A model generated the notes under the pieces. The model ran no database searches, was not told the origin of the DNA, and saw only the letters and a list, made by a program, of their open reading frames with translations. DNA of 64,000 nt from Jilunia laotingensis (GTDB taxonomy: Bacteria > Bacteroidota > Bacteroidia > Bacteroidales > Bacteroidaceae). Each line of letters begins with the position of its first letter. The stretch's first letter is position 1. The DNA is taken from positions 930,001 to 994,000 of the forward strand of contig NZ_JACRTF010000001.1 of the NCBI RefSeq assembly GCF_014385165.1, in the 5' to 3' direction. This document shows positions 63,301 to 64,000 of the stretch, piece after piece. The position numbers were made by a program, and so were the translations under genes.

Positions 63301-64000
63301 TCATTCATCCCATTCATGGGTTGTGTCATCGGTGGCGTTGTACTGTTTCCAACGTCCCGATTTCTCGCCGTCGGTGTATTGCCCCTCGATGGTTATATAG
63401 GGTTTTCCGTCCCGTGTCGATTCCACACGATAAAAGCCGTCAAGTTTTCCGTTACGGTAGTGTCGTGTAGTCCTGCTGCGAAGCGTGCGCCCATCCTCGA
63501 ATATTTCCCATTCCTCACCCTCTTTTTTGCCGTCTATATAATGAGATTCAAAAATCTGCTCACCCGTCTTGCTGTCAAAGCGGCGTTCCCGTCCGCTCTC
63601 CACACTCTGCCTATACTCCTTTTCGATTTCTATTTTGCCGTTACGAAAATAGGTCTTTACAGTTCCGTCTATCTTGCCTTGCTGCATGGGTGTTTCTTTT
63701 CGGGGAGTAACGCCATCTTGGTAATACTCCGTGAATATGCCGTTGCGCTTTCCTTTGGCATATATGCCCGATTCACGCAGTACCCCATCACGATAGCGGA
63801 GATAATCACCGTTTATTATGCCGTCGGAAAGTTTAACACGCTCCTCGTCAAGCCCTCGTATAATGCGATATTCTCCCTGCAACGGCTGTTTACTGCCTTT
63901 TTCATAATAGACCGTGCGCCGTGCGTTATCCGTTATAGTCTGTAAATCGTCCCATTTTACTATTTGTTGTGCGGAAGCCGTGCCACACAATAGCAAAAAG
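63301..64000 (-). CDS. Exported MORN-repeat protein, 5' end cut by window edge
   Basis: Partial gene: the reading frame continues to the right edge, and the first visible residues (LLCGTASAQQ) look like the end of a signal peptide, so the real start lies just outside. About 225 mature residues follow with repeated MORN-2-type units of about 22 residues: LRESGIYAKGKRNGIFTEYY, GKIDGTVKTYFRNGKIEIEK, YIDGKKEGEEWEIFEDG, YRNGKLDGFYRVESTRDGKP, YTDGEKSGRWKQYN. Such proteins are often listed as YwqK-type antitoxin-like, but no toxin partner is visible. Probably a periplasmic or surface repeat protein of unknown role. Confidence 0.85.
   Translation of the reverse strand, partial: FLLLCGTASAQQIVKWDDLQTITDNARRTVYYEKGSKQPLQGEYRIIRGLDEERVKLSDGIINGDYLRYRDGVLRESGIYAKGKRNGIFTEYYQDGVTPRKETPMQQGKIDGTVKTYFRNGKIEIEKEYRQSVESGRERRFDSKTGEQIFESHYIDGKKEGEEWEIFEDGRTLRSRTTRHYRNGKLDGFYRVESTRDGKPYITIEGQYTDGEKSGRWKQYNATDDTTHEWDE

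Noticed and set aside
63316..63945. Plus-strand open frame of about 209 residues
   Set aside because: Antisense to the MORN-repeat gene, whose repeats explain the sequence.

Overview
The window reads as a chromosomal segment of a Bacteroides-type member of the Bacteroidota. The evidence is the SusC/SusD pair with an ECF sigma and FecR-type anti-sigma, many BACON/DUF4369/DUF1573/DUF5689 proteins, lipoproteins with acidic residues after the lipobox cysteine, and repeated upstream matches to the Bacteroides -7 element TAnnTTTG instead of a TATAAT box. No rRNA, tRNA, CRISPR array, insertion sequence or prophage was seen. Species cannot be told from the sequence alone.

Layout. 1-3.7 kb: the end of an EamA transporter, a Cys-type alpha/beta hydrolase and a ThrE-type exporter. 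3.7-8.1 kb: a minus-strand operon DUF1573 protein - meaB - secreted S8 protease. 8.2-12.8 kb: housekeeping genes (HIT, greA with a terminator-like leader, a DUF4369/thioredoxin-fold lipoprotein lacking its cysteines, pnp). 12.9-19.8 kb: ECF sigma, anti-sigma, SusC with STN domain, SusD; a complete trans-envelope signalling and uptake unit without enzymes. 19.9-23.5 kb: a small acidic protein, an XRE regulator and a TonB-dependent receptor. 23.8-32.3 kb: a five-gene operon joining a BACON lipoprotein with an internal duplication, a surface DRGH nuclease, a secreted EEP-family phosphodiesterase, a TonB-dependent receptor and a DUF5689 lipoprotein. It is best read as an extracellular nucleic-acid breakdown and uptake system and is the strongest candidate for an under-described system here. 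32.7-43.6 kb: a TPR/transmembrane/HTH regulator followed by three large secreted proteins (FN3/anchor protein, Omp28-like protein with CxxC, M6 metalloprotease), all ending in sorting-domain-like tails. 44-55 kb: DUF3795, MgtC/DUF4010, CYTH, porin, a previously unlisted 44-residue membrane protein, prfB with its programmed frameshift, an M16 protease, an acyl-CoA ligase and an M20 hydrolase. 55.1-62.0 kb: a minus-strand carbohydrate operon (GH43-GH76 fusion, glutaminase-A-like lipoprotein, aldose epimerase, DUF418 membrane protein). 62.0-64.0 kb: a long AT-rich intergenic stretch, then a MORN-repeat protein cut by the window edge.

Three non-coding ladders stand out: near-palindromic CATC...GATG-type motifs repeated at a rigid 22 bp (3382-3456 and 62434-62530) or 23 bp (43808-43888) period, all in intergenic DNA. 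There is also a perfect 40-bp inverted repeat (51883-51975) between two convergent genes, and three places where the -7 element lies only three or four bases before an ATG, which predicts leaderless transcripts.
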